DNA of 64,000 bases, taken from contig NC_059568.1 in NCBI RefSeq assembly GCF_905220415.1, positions 6,944,001 through 7,008,000 on the forward strand, read 5' to 3'. Position 1 is the first letter of the stretch. Each line of letters begins with the position of its first letter. The position numbers and the translations under genes are program-made. This document shows, one piece after another, positions 25,549 through 36,500 of this stretch. This DNA comes from Colias croceus (taxonomy: Eukaryota; Arthropoda; Insecta; Lepidoptera; Pieridae). Below the pieces are notes generated by a model. That model was not told where the DNA came from. It saw only the letters and a list, made by a program, of their open reading frames with translations, and ran no database searches.

Positions 25549-25854
25549 ACGAATTTAGGGTTATTTAGTGTCTCAAAACCTTCCACTGACATACATTTAC
25601 ATGCAGAAAAAATCCCACGCTCATACGGAAATAATAAGGCACTTTTTTTAGATTTCATCACCTCTGGGTCCGCACCATGTGAACCTTTTAAAAGGTACTT
25701 GGGCTGCAAGCCAATGTTTGGTAAAAATAGCCTGGGCGTTACGAGGGTAAATCAAAAATATCGTTTGAAATATCTGAATATGACTAACTATGTATCCTTT
25801 ATCATAGTTATTATTGCTACTACTACCCATTTATGTATTTATTCCTCTATTGTA

Positions 25855-26005
25855 CCTACCAAAGGTTGTCTTTAGGAAGAAATCGCTCTAAGCGATAAGA
25901 CCGCCAATTGTACTTATTGTAGGTTCAAGTGTTACAAGACATACATCTTGTTTTTTTATATTTAAGTGCAATAAAGTATTTATAAATAAAAAATAAATAA
26001 ATATG
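25855..26005 (+). mobile_element. 5'-truncated LINE, 3' end only
   Basis: Contains GATAAGACCGCCAATTG and ends AAGTGCAATAAAGTATTTAT followed by an A-rich TAAA-repeat tail, matching the inverted copy at 17945-18130. Only the 3' UTR is left. Confidence 0.6.
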
Positions 26006-26495
26006 ACTATACAATACCATACAATACTTATATCTTTTTGTTTTTTCTACATCATTGGTAGGTTTCAACATTTACAAAACTAGTTAGCGGTTAATAATAT
26101 TTATATTTTAATATGGAATAAATCTCATCTTTATTTAAAAGTTGTCATAGGTACTGCTTGGAAACGGCTAGACCAATTTATATCAAATTTTAATATGTAT
26201 TTTCGGTAGGTAGCTCTATAAATTATAACATAATTTCATACTTCGAAGTGATTAGTAGGTACTAGACAGGACAACGTTTGCCGGCTCAGCTAAATATTTT
26301 TCTTACTATACCTACCACATAATATTATAATATTTTAATTGATTTTTAAACCATTGTCTGTATCACTTAGCGACATCTGTGTATTCTTTTAGGTATTTTT
26401 TGTGTAAGTATAAGAAATTTGTGTAGTGCAGGAATAGTTCAATAGATGGCGTATGCAACAAAACTATATGAACGGTTAACGCCGTTTTATTCTAG

Positions 26496-27584
26496 GAGGT
26501 AGCAACGTTGACAAGTGAGCATTTTAGTATAGTTGGTTCTTTGATATGATGTTCCTCTTCCTCTTGCTATTTCGGTTACAGTCCGGGCTGTCTGGCTGGC
26601 CGCAGTGGTTGCGTTTATTAGTGCGCATCTTATCTGCACAGGAAAATATCCTTAATTTAAAGTCATTTTTTAACGCGTAATTTTTAATCGTTTGCCTTTA
26701 GATAGATCCATTAGACATACATTTTTTATTGCAAGACGTTTTTTTCGTTGTTAAATAGGTGCCAGACGCAATTTTTATTTCAAAATAATTAAAATATCAT
26801 CGAAATAAGTGAAATTCCATCAACATGAGTCCCAGTGAAGGATAAGTAATCACTGTGTTACTTATACTATATATAATATTCATTTTACTATTTACAGTTT
26901 TTTTGCAACAATCTACCATATCGCCTCCTTTTTCCCAACGAACCTCAAATAGGACGTTAATGTAAACTTGATAAAAACCAAATATCATCAAGAAATTAAA
27001 GACTTTTTAACGGATTTTAAACGCGATTTATTCATTGTATCATTTTCCCAAGTCTTTAATTTCAAAATGTATAATACTCGCGTAAAATCAAACACTAGAA
27101 AATACAAATATCATCAAATTCATATTTATACCCAAAAGTGTAATAAATATGAAACCATCTATTAAAAATATTAGTTTACTAATTATTCAATATAAGTATT
27201 AAAAAAGGATAATATAATATAAATAATAAAGTTATTACTTACCTTTTAAGCGGACTCATGTTGATGTAATTTCACTTATTTCGATGACATTTTAGTTATT
27301 TTGAAATAAAAATTGCGTATGGCACCTATTTTACAACGAAAAAAACGTCTTGCAATAAAAAAATTATGTCTGATGGATCTATCTAAAGGCAAAAGATTAA
27401 AAATTACGCGTTAAAAAATGACTTTAAATTAAGGATATTTTCCTGTGCAGATAAGATGCGCACTAATAAACGCAACCACTGCGGCCAGCCAGACAGCCCG
27501 GACTCTAACCGAAATAGCAAGAGAAACAGTATATCAAAAACCCAACTATACTAAAATGACTTTTTTTTAAACGTTGCTAGCTCC
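26496..27584. mobile_element. Foldback-type element with about 335-bp inverted arms
   Basis: Arms 26496-26832 and 27252-27584 pair almost throughout; outer ends read GGAGGTAGCAACGTT and the complement of GGAGCTAGCAACGTT. The arms differ by scattered substitutions and small indels. The 419-bp centre is AT-rich with no recognisable transposase. A target duplication was not clear. Confidence 0.85.
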
Positions 27585-27672
27585 CGTACTATTTGACTTA
27601 AAAGTTTTTCACTTTTTTCAAATTACTTTTTAATACTTTTGATACAATATTTTGATGAAATACTACAAGGCT

Positions 27673-28617
27673 AACGAAGCTAGCGAACGCGAACGCGAGC
27701 GCGAACGCGAGCGCGAACGCGAGCGCGAACGCGAACGCGAGCGCGCACGCGAAAACGAACGCGAACGCGAGCGCGCACGCGAGCGCGAACGCGAGCGCGC
27801 ATGCGAGCGCGAACGCGAACGCGAGCGCGAACGCGAACGCGAACGCGAACGCAAGCGCGAAAGCGAACGTGAACGCGAGCGCGAACGCGAACGCGAACGC
27901 GAAAGCGAACGTGAACGCGAACGCGAGCGCGCACGCGAAAGCGAACGCGAACGCGAACGCGAACGCGAGCGCGCACGCTAACGCGAACGCGAACGCGAAC
28001 GCGAACGCGAACGCGAACGCGAACGCGAGCGCGCACGCGAGCGCGAGCTCGAAAGCGAACGCGAACGCAAACGCGAACGCGAACGCGCACGCGAGTTCGA
28101 GCGCGAAAGCGAACGCGAACGCGAGCGCGCACGCGAAAACGAACGCGAACGCGAGCGCGCACGCGAGCGCGAACGCGAGCGCGCACGCGAGCGCGAACGC
28201 GAGCGCGCATGCGAGCGCGAACGCGAACGCGAACGCGAAAGCGAACGCAAGCGCGAAAGCGAACGTGAACGCGAGCGCGAACGCGAAAGCGAACGTGAAC
28301 GCGAACGCGAGCGCGCACGCGAAAGCGAACGCGAACGCGAACGCGCACGCGAGTTCGAGCGCGAAAGCGAACGCGAACGCGAGCGCGAAAGCGAACGCGA
28401 ACGCGAGCGCGAAAGCGAACGTGAACGCGAACGCGAGCGCGCACGCGAAAGCGAACGCGAACGCGAACGCGCACGCGAGTTCGAGCGCGAAAGCGAACGC
28501 GAACGCGAGCTCGAAAGCGAACGCGAACGCGAGCGCGAAAGCGAACGTGAACGCGAGCGCGAACACAAACTCAAACTCCAACACCAATTCGAATTCGAAC
28601 GCGAACGCGAACGCGAA
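27673..28617. repeat. 0.94 kb GAACGC hexamer array (stop-free in all six frames)
   Basis: About 157 head-to-tail six-base units, mainly GAACGC with variants GAGCGC, GCACGC, GAAAGC, GAACGT and rare GAGTTC. Length variation is nearly all in whole units. Variants recur as larger blocks, for example GAAAGCGAACGTGAACGCGA, showing higher-order duplication. The hexamer has no stop codon in any frame, so the long Arg-Glu, Asn-Ala, Ala-Phe, Arg-Val and Arg-Ser frames on both strands are expected by-products. It is an extremely CpG-rich island in AT-rich DNA, with GCGCGCAC tracts capable of Z-DNA. Confidence 0.95.
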
Positions 28618-28749
28618 CTAGTACTTGTAGATCATAAAATTATTTATACAAAAGAATCAATACATTATTTGTAGATGTAGCTTCCTACCATTTTAATAAG
28701 AAACGGCTACGAAAGAATAATGTGTGCGTGTACTTGTGTACACACGTAA

Positions 28750-28925
28750 GAAGTGAAACTTCTTTATAATCTTATTTTTCCAAAAATTATATACATATAT
28801 GCAACTTTACAGAAACGTCGTCGAAGACATCGAATCACGCGTGGTAGGGATAAGAAAAAAATGGCGCGTAACGAAAAAATGTTACACTAAATTTTTTTCC
28901 AACCCCGATAAAGAAGTTTCACTTC
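28750..28925. mobile_element. Small MITE with GAAGTGAAACTTC ends
   Basis: GAAGTGAAACTTCTTTA at 28750 and its complement TAAAGAAGTTTCACTTC ending at 28925. The interior (ATCACGCGTGGTAGGGATAA, GGCGCGTAACGAAAAAATG) reappears inverted at 51349-51546. Confidence 0.7.
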
Positions 28926-29334
28926 AAAAAATCCAGATGCTAATATTAAAAAGATAAATTTGAAAAAGAGAAAGGTAATTTGAAAAAGTAATTCTTAAAA
29001 TATTTCTTAATTAAATTTAATTTAAGTCAACTTTGGAGCGCCATTACAGCAGCAGCAAAAAATAAGGAAAAAAAGTTTCATCAAAAGACCATATACCTAA
29101 TACAAAATTGGTCAGAAGTAACTTTTTTGTAAAATGTATAAAAAAATGGAGCAAAAATTTTCTCATTTCTTATTGGTTACTTCTATAAGTTTCAATTTAG
29201 GGCAAAAACACATATATTTATGGGAAAAAATTTGTATAACTAGTTTGGTTTCAAAGGGCCCCCAATTCTTGTGTGCCCAAAGGCCCCGGCATAGTCAGAC
29301 GGCCCTGATTATTCGGATGTGTACATATAACATA

Positions 29335-29557
29335 CTAGGTTTTCGCCCGCGGCTTCGCACGCGCAGTCAAAGAAAAACCCGCATAGTTCCCACGCAAATT
29401 GCGTCATTTTCCCGGGATAAAAAGTAGCCTATGTCCTTTCTCGTGTATCAAAATATCCCCATACCAAATTTCACGAAAATTGATTCAGTAGTTTAGCCGT
29501 GATTGAGTAACAGACAGACTTTTCCTTTTACTTTCGCATTTATAATATTAGTGTGGA
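29335..29557 (-). mobile_element. Helitron-like element, inverted
   Basis: CTAG at 29335-29338, hairpin CGCCCGCGGCTTCGCACGCG, and the inverted 5' end TTATAATATTAGTGTGGA next to host T. Confidence 0.72.
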
Positions 29558-29742
29558 TTTGGATGTGTACAATTGTACATATAAGTAACATATTAAATCT
29601 AGTTGTGCCCGTGGCTTCGGTTATATGAGACTGGAAAACAAAACTTATTATTCAAACAAAAATAATACACAAGTAAATATTCAAGTAAGAAGGCTTTATC
29701 TGTTTTCATACAACATAAAATATCCTATAATTTTATAATAAA

Positions 29743-29924
29743 CTAGCTTACCGCCCGCAGCTTCGCCCGCTTTCTCTTAAACGATTTGAGATTTAAACTA
29801 TTCTATCTCTCAAGTTGGATCGAACTGCACATGGTGTGCGAATTTTATTATAATCGGTTAAGTGGTTTGGGAGTCCATTGAGGACAAACATTGTGACACG
29901 AGATTTATATATATTAAGAGAAGA
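29743..29924 (-). mobile_element. Helitron-like element, inverted (copy B family)
   Basis: CTAG at 29743, GC hairpin CCGCAGCTTCGCCCGC, internal ACAAACATTGTGACACGAG block and inverted 5' end ATTAAGAGAAGA before T. Confidence 0.72.
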
Positions 29925-30035
29925 TATAAGCACTTGCGAAAACAGATTCTTAAAAAAAAATGAGACTTAAAATTAGGTTCCTAATTTTTGCTAAATTCGA
30001 ACGGATTATCTGTTATCATTAACTAATAGATAAAA

Positions 30036-30222
30036 CTAGCTGGTCTCGCCAAACATATTTTTGCCTTACTTTTGTCACACAGAGGTATAAAATAAATAAA
30101 ATAGCTGTTGACTGAATGAATTATCTAATAGGCACACAAAATTACACGAGAGTCGGCCTAGCCGTTTTGGAGGAGTATGGTTACTAATTCTGTGACATGA
30201 GGATTTTATATATCAGAGGAGA
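30036..30222 (-). mobile_element. Diverged Helitron-like element, inverted
   Basis: CTAG at 30036, GTCTCGCC in place of the usual hairpin, and TGTGACATGAGGATTTTATA near the inverted 5' end AGGAGA before T. An older copy than its neighbours. Confidence 0.5.
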
Positions 30223-30697
30223 TATTATAGAGATAGATATGTTATTTCGAATTGATAAATTGTTTGTTCCCTGTTCATACCATCCTATAGCCAGGTTTGT
30301 TAAGTTTTGCGAAAAGTAGTTCTATATTTTCTACTTATTGTCATTAAATTATGATTAATTAATATCAAATTATAAACTTTACATACGATTACTTTTAATA
30401 CGATTTTTAAATCAATTTCACAAATAAAACTCATTTCGTTTTTAAACTTTTATTATTTTTTTACTCTTTAACATAAATAGCATTTATTTCATTTATTTTT
30501 AAAATTAATTAAAGTTACAGTTACAAACGTATAGTAAGTAGGTATATGTATTGCACAATTAATAAATAATAATCATATCATAAAACAACAGTTTCTTCAC
30601 TTTCAGCTAGTGCGCCTACGGATATATAGGCGCGCGATGTTCTCGTGTTTCATAGCGCCGATGACCTTTTTAGACATAATAATAAAAAGCTTTTGGG

Positions 30698-31001
30698 TTT
30701 ATTGGTTCCTTTATTTCAATTATTTAGCATTACAATTAAAAAAATGACAGCGGGATGAACGGTCGGCGAATGGCTTAGGCGATGTGGAGACACGGCAGCT
30801 TTAGGGCGAGCCACGGCGCCGAGCGTCCGTCCCGGATCTTCTCCGATTGTGTTTAGATGGCACTAGTGGGCTTTTCGTCCTCTAGTGCTATCTATCGGAA
30901 GTAAAACATCACTTATCGAACGACTAGGCTTAACCCGACCGGAATTGTGCCCCTTGATGTTGGTGAGAAATGCTGGTGTGGCGGGGCTAAGAGTGAGTCG
31001 C
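30698..31001 (-). terminator. Paramyosin 3' UTR and polyadenylation signals
   Basis: Two AATAAA hexamers on the minus strand, at 30715-30710 and 30703-30698, follow the stop codon by about 290 nt. The UTR is notably GC-rich compared with the region beyond. The actual cleavage site is not known. Confidence 0.55.
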
Positions 31002-31199
31002 TCACTCTGTGCTGAGTGCGCGGGATTCCTGCACTAAGTACACCTGTGAGCCAGGTACGGTAGAAGTGGTGACGAAAGTGCGGTGCTTAGCGCGGATGAG
31101 AGAGAGATTGCTCTCGGCAGTTTCAGCGCGGTCCTCGGCGGCTTCGAGCTCGCGTTGGAATCGTCGCACCCTTGTGACACTTTGTTGAGAAACACCCTC
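31002..31199 (-). CDS. Prm: Paramyosin exon 16 (last coding exon, shared)
   Basis: 198 nt, [18 protein letters not shown] to RALSTE and TGA at 31004-31002. Contains the conserved non-helical tail [18 protein letters not shown]. Confidence 0.97.
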   Translation of the reverse strand, partial: EGVSQQSVTRVRRFQRELEAAEDRAETAESNLSLIRAKHRTFVTTSTVPGSQVYLVQESRALSTE

Positions 31200-33544
31200 C
31201 TACAAATTAAAAAAGTATACGTGATTTAGATGTTTTACACTTCACAATATTTTCCTCCTTATTTCCATTACTTATACTAATTAATTTTATCAAAGAAGAT
31301 ATAGAAAATTTTACCTGTTCCTGCAACTGCCTCTTGTAGATGTTGACCTTCTGGGAGCATTTTTCCAGAGAGTCCTGAAGAAGGACGATGTTCTTTTGGT
31401 CTTCTTCGCATTGAATCATGATCTCCTTGAGGGAGCGCTCCTTCTTGCGGAGGATCTTGATGGTTTCAGCGTGTCTCCTCTTTTCTTCGTCAAGCTCAAG
31501 TTCCATGTCCTTAATGCGGGCCTCAAGTTTGCTGATGATACGCTTGCCACCAACAATAGCGTTAGCCTCGACTTCCTCCAGACGGACGGAAATGTTCTAA
31601 AAATGGCAAAATCATTGAGTATTATATTCATCATGTCATCATAATATTGTCTAAAATATAACAACGGAGGAATCGCAGGTTACCTTGACTTCGATTTCAA
31701 GGGACTTCTTAATAGCCTCAATCTTGACAATCCTCTCTTGTTCTTCGTGCAGGTGCTCAACGGTGTGCTTCAGCTCAGTCTGAAAAGGTACGATTTATTA
31801 ATAATGTATAGAATTAAAATATTAGCAATTATTCGCTTGTTTACGTAGATACACGTAATTTCGTAAAAAAGCTAATTACCTGTACGCGCTGGTATCTCTC
31901 GTCAGCAACGCGCAGTTCCTTGGTGATCTCGTCGTAGTCAGCAGCGACAGCGGACAGTTCTTGTTCGATCTTAGCCTTGCTGCTGGACAGGTTCACGTTG
32001 ATGACGGTAAGTTCATTGATGCGCGTCTGGGCTTCTTCAAAGGATTGTTCAATGGTGCGCTTAGCACGGAGGGCCTAATAATTACATAAATACCATGTTA
32101 CTTTGTGGTCCATTATATTTTCATACAAGAGACATTATGAATATTCAGATCTAAATTTTTTACTGTACCTGTTCGTAATTGCCACGGATCTCTTCAACTT
32201 CACCAGTGAGAGATTGAATTCTGCGTTGAGCAACGCCGTATTGGTCAAGGGTCACTTGCAACTGCCTTTGAATCTCGTCGTAGTGGGTCTGGATCTCGGT
32301 AAGCTGTTGAAGTTGAAGATTGTTATAATTAATAAAACATAATATGGGAAATAAATAAACTTATGATTTGTTCAACTTATTCGTTTTAAAATAAATCCAT
32401 CGTTGTACCTGCAGAGATTGCTTCTTGATAGTCTTCTGCAAGTCAATGTTGGTCTTGTTGGCAACGTCAAGAGACAGCTCCAGTTCGGTGATCTGGATCT
32501 GCAGCTTCTTCTTGATGCGGGTGACCTCGGTCTTGAGCTTGGTCTCAGCTTCCACGACACGAGCGTTAAGCTGCTCAATTTCAATGCTGGTCTGTTTGCT
32601 GTTAAATAATAAATGTATTAGGTTGATTGGTTAACACGATTAAATATTTAAAGCTATATTATTAGGTACCTGCTGCTAGCTAAAATACTCATATCGAGTT
32701 TATCAAATTGTTTTATTGTTTCTTTTAATTCGTTCAATTTTTCAACGTATTCGATATTTATATTCGGTATTTCAGTTTCTATTTGTACAAGACATACTTT
32801 AGGCGAAGATTCACTCAATGTTTGGATAGATTTAATTTTAAATTCAGGAGGTAAAACATCATCTAGGTTTTGATGTTTTGTATGTTTAATTGCTAGAGAT
32901 TTTGACTCTTGCCAATCATCATTAAATTTGAGATTTTTCTTGTATGTTCCCTTTTTATTTTCACTTAATACATTATGTTTACTCTCCTCAAGTAATGTGT
33001 GAGCAATTGCTTTTGCAGATTTTCCGCGGTATAATTTTGCTTTAGATCTGAGCTCAGATTCTATAGCTGCATTCGAACCTAGTCTTGCTAATTCTCTTTC
33101 AACGTCTGCTAACATTTTATTTTGTCTTTCCTTAAAAAGTTTTTCTTTTTCCACTTTTTTCCTTTTAGTCTTAACCGTTACACTCTCGGTTTCAATATGT
33201 TTTGTTAGATTCGCAGCAGCTGCGGTTTTAATGACTGAAAACGGAGATCGTTTGCTAACACTCATTGAACTCAAATCTCTCTTCGCCTGTTCAGCAACAT
33301 CCCGCGATATTTTTCTCAAATCGTGCTCTGAATAAGCTTTAATTGGTTTATCAAATCTATATTTTTCTAAACCTCGTTCGTTATTCCATGGCAAATGAGG
33401 CGGCTTCACAGATTCTCCTTGTTGTTTTGCTGTGATATAGTCAATCATGGGTTGGTAAAAATTGATTCCATATCCGTAATTGTCCTCATATATTGCTGTG
33501 GGAGGCTTATTCCACTTTGATTCAGGCATTTTCATAGGTGGCAT
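31002..33544 (-). CDS. Prm: Miniparamyosin (alternative first exon plus shared rod)
   Basis: Shorter thick-filament isoform made from an internal promoter of the paramyosin gene, as established in Drosophila. Its own exon 33544-32670 has 291 codons plus AG and joins the C opening the exon at 32598, giving Ser; in full paramyosin the same C completes Arg after CG at 33940. Shared exons then supply 364 residues, about 656 in total. The unique N-terminus reads [20 protein letters not shown], followed by an aromatic stretch ([15 protein letters not shown]) and a basic, partly helical region, unlike the rod. ATG at 33542-33544 is the first Met, and the frame is open to a consensus donor (AG/GTACCT). 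The family's unique head is known to vary between insects. Confidence 0.93.
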
Positions 33545-36500
33545 GATGATTTATTTGTTTTTTTTAATTAACACTAATTTAATATTTTTGGATGCACTGA
33601 TTATGAATTAGCATAATGCACTGTCGACTTTAGTGCTACACTACAACTGTTATGCCAGCCAGCAGCAGATTTGCGAAGTGCAGTTTTGGCCAACCGGAGA
33701 CACTGCTATATTTAAACGGGAATCTTGCCAATTCATTACACAGTAGAATATTTTGATTGAACGTACATAGACCGCACCGGATATGACTGTTTTTGCTGAT
33801 TGATCGTTATTGATCTTAAACCTAGTGTTAACGTTTCAAGATTTTTCACTTGACCCTATTTAAAAATCTATTATCATTACCCAAGTCATTTTCTACACAG
33901 GAAATGCATTAAGATAAATATTATTAATGTGTTAATTACCGGATGGATTCAATTTCTTCCTCCTTCTCCTGGAGACGGCGTTCAGCCTCATGACGGAACT
34001 GTCCGAACTCAGCGGTCAACCTCTGCGAACGCTGTTCTTCGGCTTTACGGCCCTAAATACAATATTCAATTATTAGTAATGTTTCAATACATCACTGCAA
34101 TACCATTATTGCGATGACCATTCATACCTTAACATTAAAAATATGTTTTTAGTTAAATTAAATGTGACCTAAATCTTCACGAGGGATTAATTTTCAACTG
34201 AAAAACTTACTGGAAAATTTTCCTGTCTAATTTTTATTTGAGATCTAGGTACAATCAATCAATAATATCAATTGTTTTTCTTTCTCTAAAATAGGCTCAG
34301 TGAGCGATGAATGTGCCTGCACAAGAAAGAATTTAAAAGGTAAAAAGAAGTCAAAGTAGTTTTATTTAATTGCTATAAACATAGTAAGAGAAAATTTATC
34401 GGAATGCAAGCGCGAAACCTACGCATAATATATTTTCAGAATCAGTCGTGTGACGTAATTTCGGTTAAATTGATTGTATCAGTTGCCAACACAAATGCTT
34501 CGGCAAATAATCAATTAAATTAGTTTATTTGGCTCTAATGCCGTCACCTGAACGATCATTAACTATAATTAAAATTGCCGTGACGGCAAACGTGCGAATT
34601 TATATACAATGTAGTCATATTTATATTAGACATTCGTGGGTAAAATAGATTCTAATTATTTTAAACTTGTACTAAGTATTCTGTATACATGGTAGATTCT
34701 GATTAGGTATTATGTATTTATCATAAGTAGCCCTCGTATAGCTTTTCGCATAGCAACTAGGTATACCAAAAATAATTTATGTAGATCTGATTAGCGTAAC
34801 TATTTCGTTACAATTAGGTTCTTCTTCAGTATACACATTGTTTACTTCATGAATTATCCAATAATTCAGTCTATTAATTGCGCCTTACCATCCAATGGTA
34901 ATATAATATAATATTTTATGAAACAAACTGTGTTTGTTCTACTTTTGGATATAGAAAATGTAATAAAATGATAGAAAATAGAAAATTCATAACTATTTAT
35001 CAGCGCTGTAATAACTCCTCCTAATTAAATGTTATTCAATGTAGGTTTAAATTAATAATTTAGGTTTTCTGTCTTGTTTATGAATATAGAATACTATAAA
35101 TACTGATGACTCGTATATAATTTAATCAAAGCCTATGTAGAGTATCTTAATCTTCTTTTTGAATTGAAAGAGTTAAAGACGTCATTTGGAGATGGTTTTT
35201 AAAAATAGGGACTTACGAGCATGGCCAGATAAAGTAAGAATTCGATAAAATGTTTCTCAAATCTTGTGTTTATGTAATTATCACTTACATCCTAATATAT
35301 CCTCATCTTCGAGTTATAAATGTGTATGAATTAAAGAAAGTGTTATTTGTGTAACAATAATAATTCATGTAAGTAATGTTGTGGTAATGTCTATGGAAGA
35401 GCGAAAAGTTCTACCCTTAGGTTCTACCACAAGCATTTAAAATTTTAAATTCTTAAAAGGATATCTCAATGACTAGAAAAACTGTCAACAAAATTGTTAC
35501 TGAAAAATAATATTGACTTTGAAGTTATACTTCTTTAGGCGCGTAGAGTAAAATTTCAAGGTGGCGGCATGGCAATACCGTCACGTCATGCCAAAGAAGT
35601 TTCACTTCTGACACGTGTGCTAGGCACAAACTCTGAGGCTCTTTTTGATGTTCATTTTGAATGTTTTTTTTTTGTTTTTTTTTGCTTTTTTTTTTCAGGT
35701 TTACTTACAGCCTCAGCTTCCTTGTAAGCGGCGGTGAGTTCTTCTCGCTCGTTCTCAAGACGGCGCAGCTCGATCTCGAGCTCGTGAAGACGGCGGGTCA
35801 ACTCAGTGACAGTGGCGCGGGCGTCGTGCAACTCATCTGCAATATAGCGTAGATTAATATTTGACACACACATTACATACTATTTAGTACAGGATATTTT
35901 ACTTCAATAATTCATGTTTTATATTAAAACTAGTGGTCCGCCCCGGCTTCGCCCGTGGTACCAACATGTTTAAACTATCCTATCTCTCAAATTGGATCGA
36001 ACTGCACATGGTGTGCGAATTTTATTATAATAAGTTAAGTGGTGTAGGAGTCCATTGAGGACAAACATTGTGACACGAGATTTATATATATTAAGATTGT
36101 TAATTCGGGAGTATTTTTAATGCGGGAGTAGAACTTTTTGTACCACTGATTCCTTGAAAAGTTCTATTTTTTTGTAACTAAAATTAATGCTATCTTACTC
36201 ATAATTTAATAGCAGCTTATAAAATTTTGCAAAATAATTACTATGAACTTTTTTTAAACCGATTTTATTTATTTCTTTAAACTGTGTCTGTTATACATAA
36301 TGTATTCAGCCATTATCTCAGCTCTGTACATATTAATATAATGTATCTTACCACCCAGTTTCTTGTTCTCGCGGCCAAGAGCGTCCTTCTGCTCGCGAGT
36401 CTTGTCGAGCTCGTGGCTGACGCGCTGGAGCTCGGTCTGCTTGTTGCGCAGGTCGCGCGTGCTCTGTTCGTAGAGCTGCACTGTCTCTTCCAGGCGAGAC

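Larger units (their letters stand above)
20691..25746. mobile_element. Inverted-repeat DNA transposon (piggyBac-like?) split by a LINE
   Basis: CCTCGTAACGCCCAG at 20691-20705 is matched exactly by its complement at 25732-25746, and both ends are flanked by GTAA. Inside, palindromes of type ACCTTTTAAAAGGT recur near 20708, 20787, 21142, 21182, 21555 and 25684. Removing the LINE at 21891-25548 leaves about 1.4 kb. A four-base flank resembling TTAA, CC-initial ends and an acidic transposase-like start at 21328 favour piggyBac, but this is tentative. Confidence 0.65.

Noticed and set aside
27598..28621. Long overlapping open frames of 100 to 329 codons on both strands
   Set aside because: They are automatic results of a stop-free six-base repeat; none has codon bias or an identified promoter or splice context.
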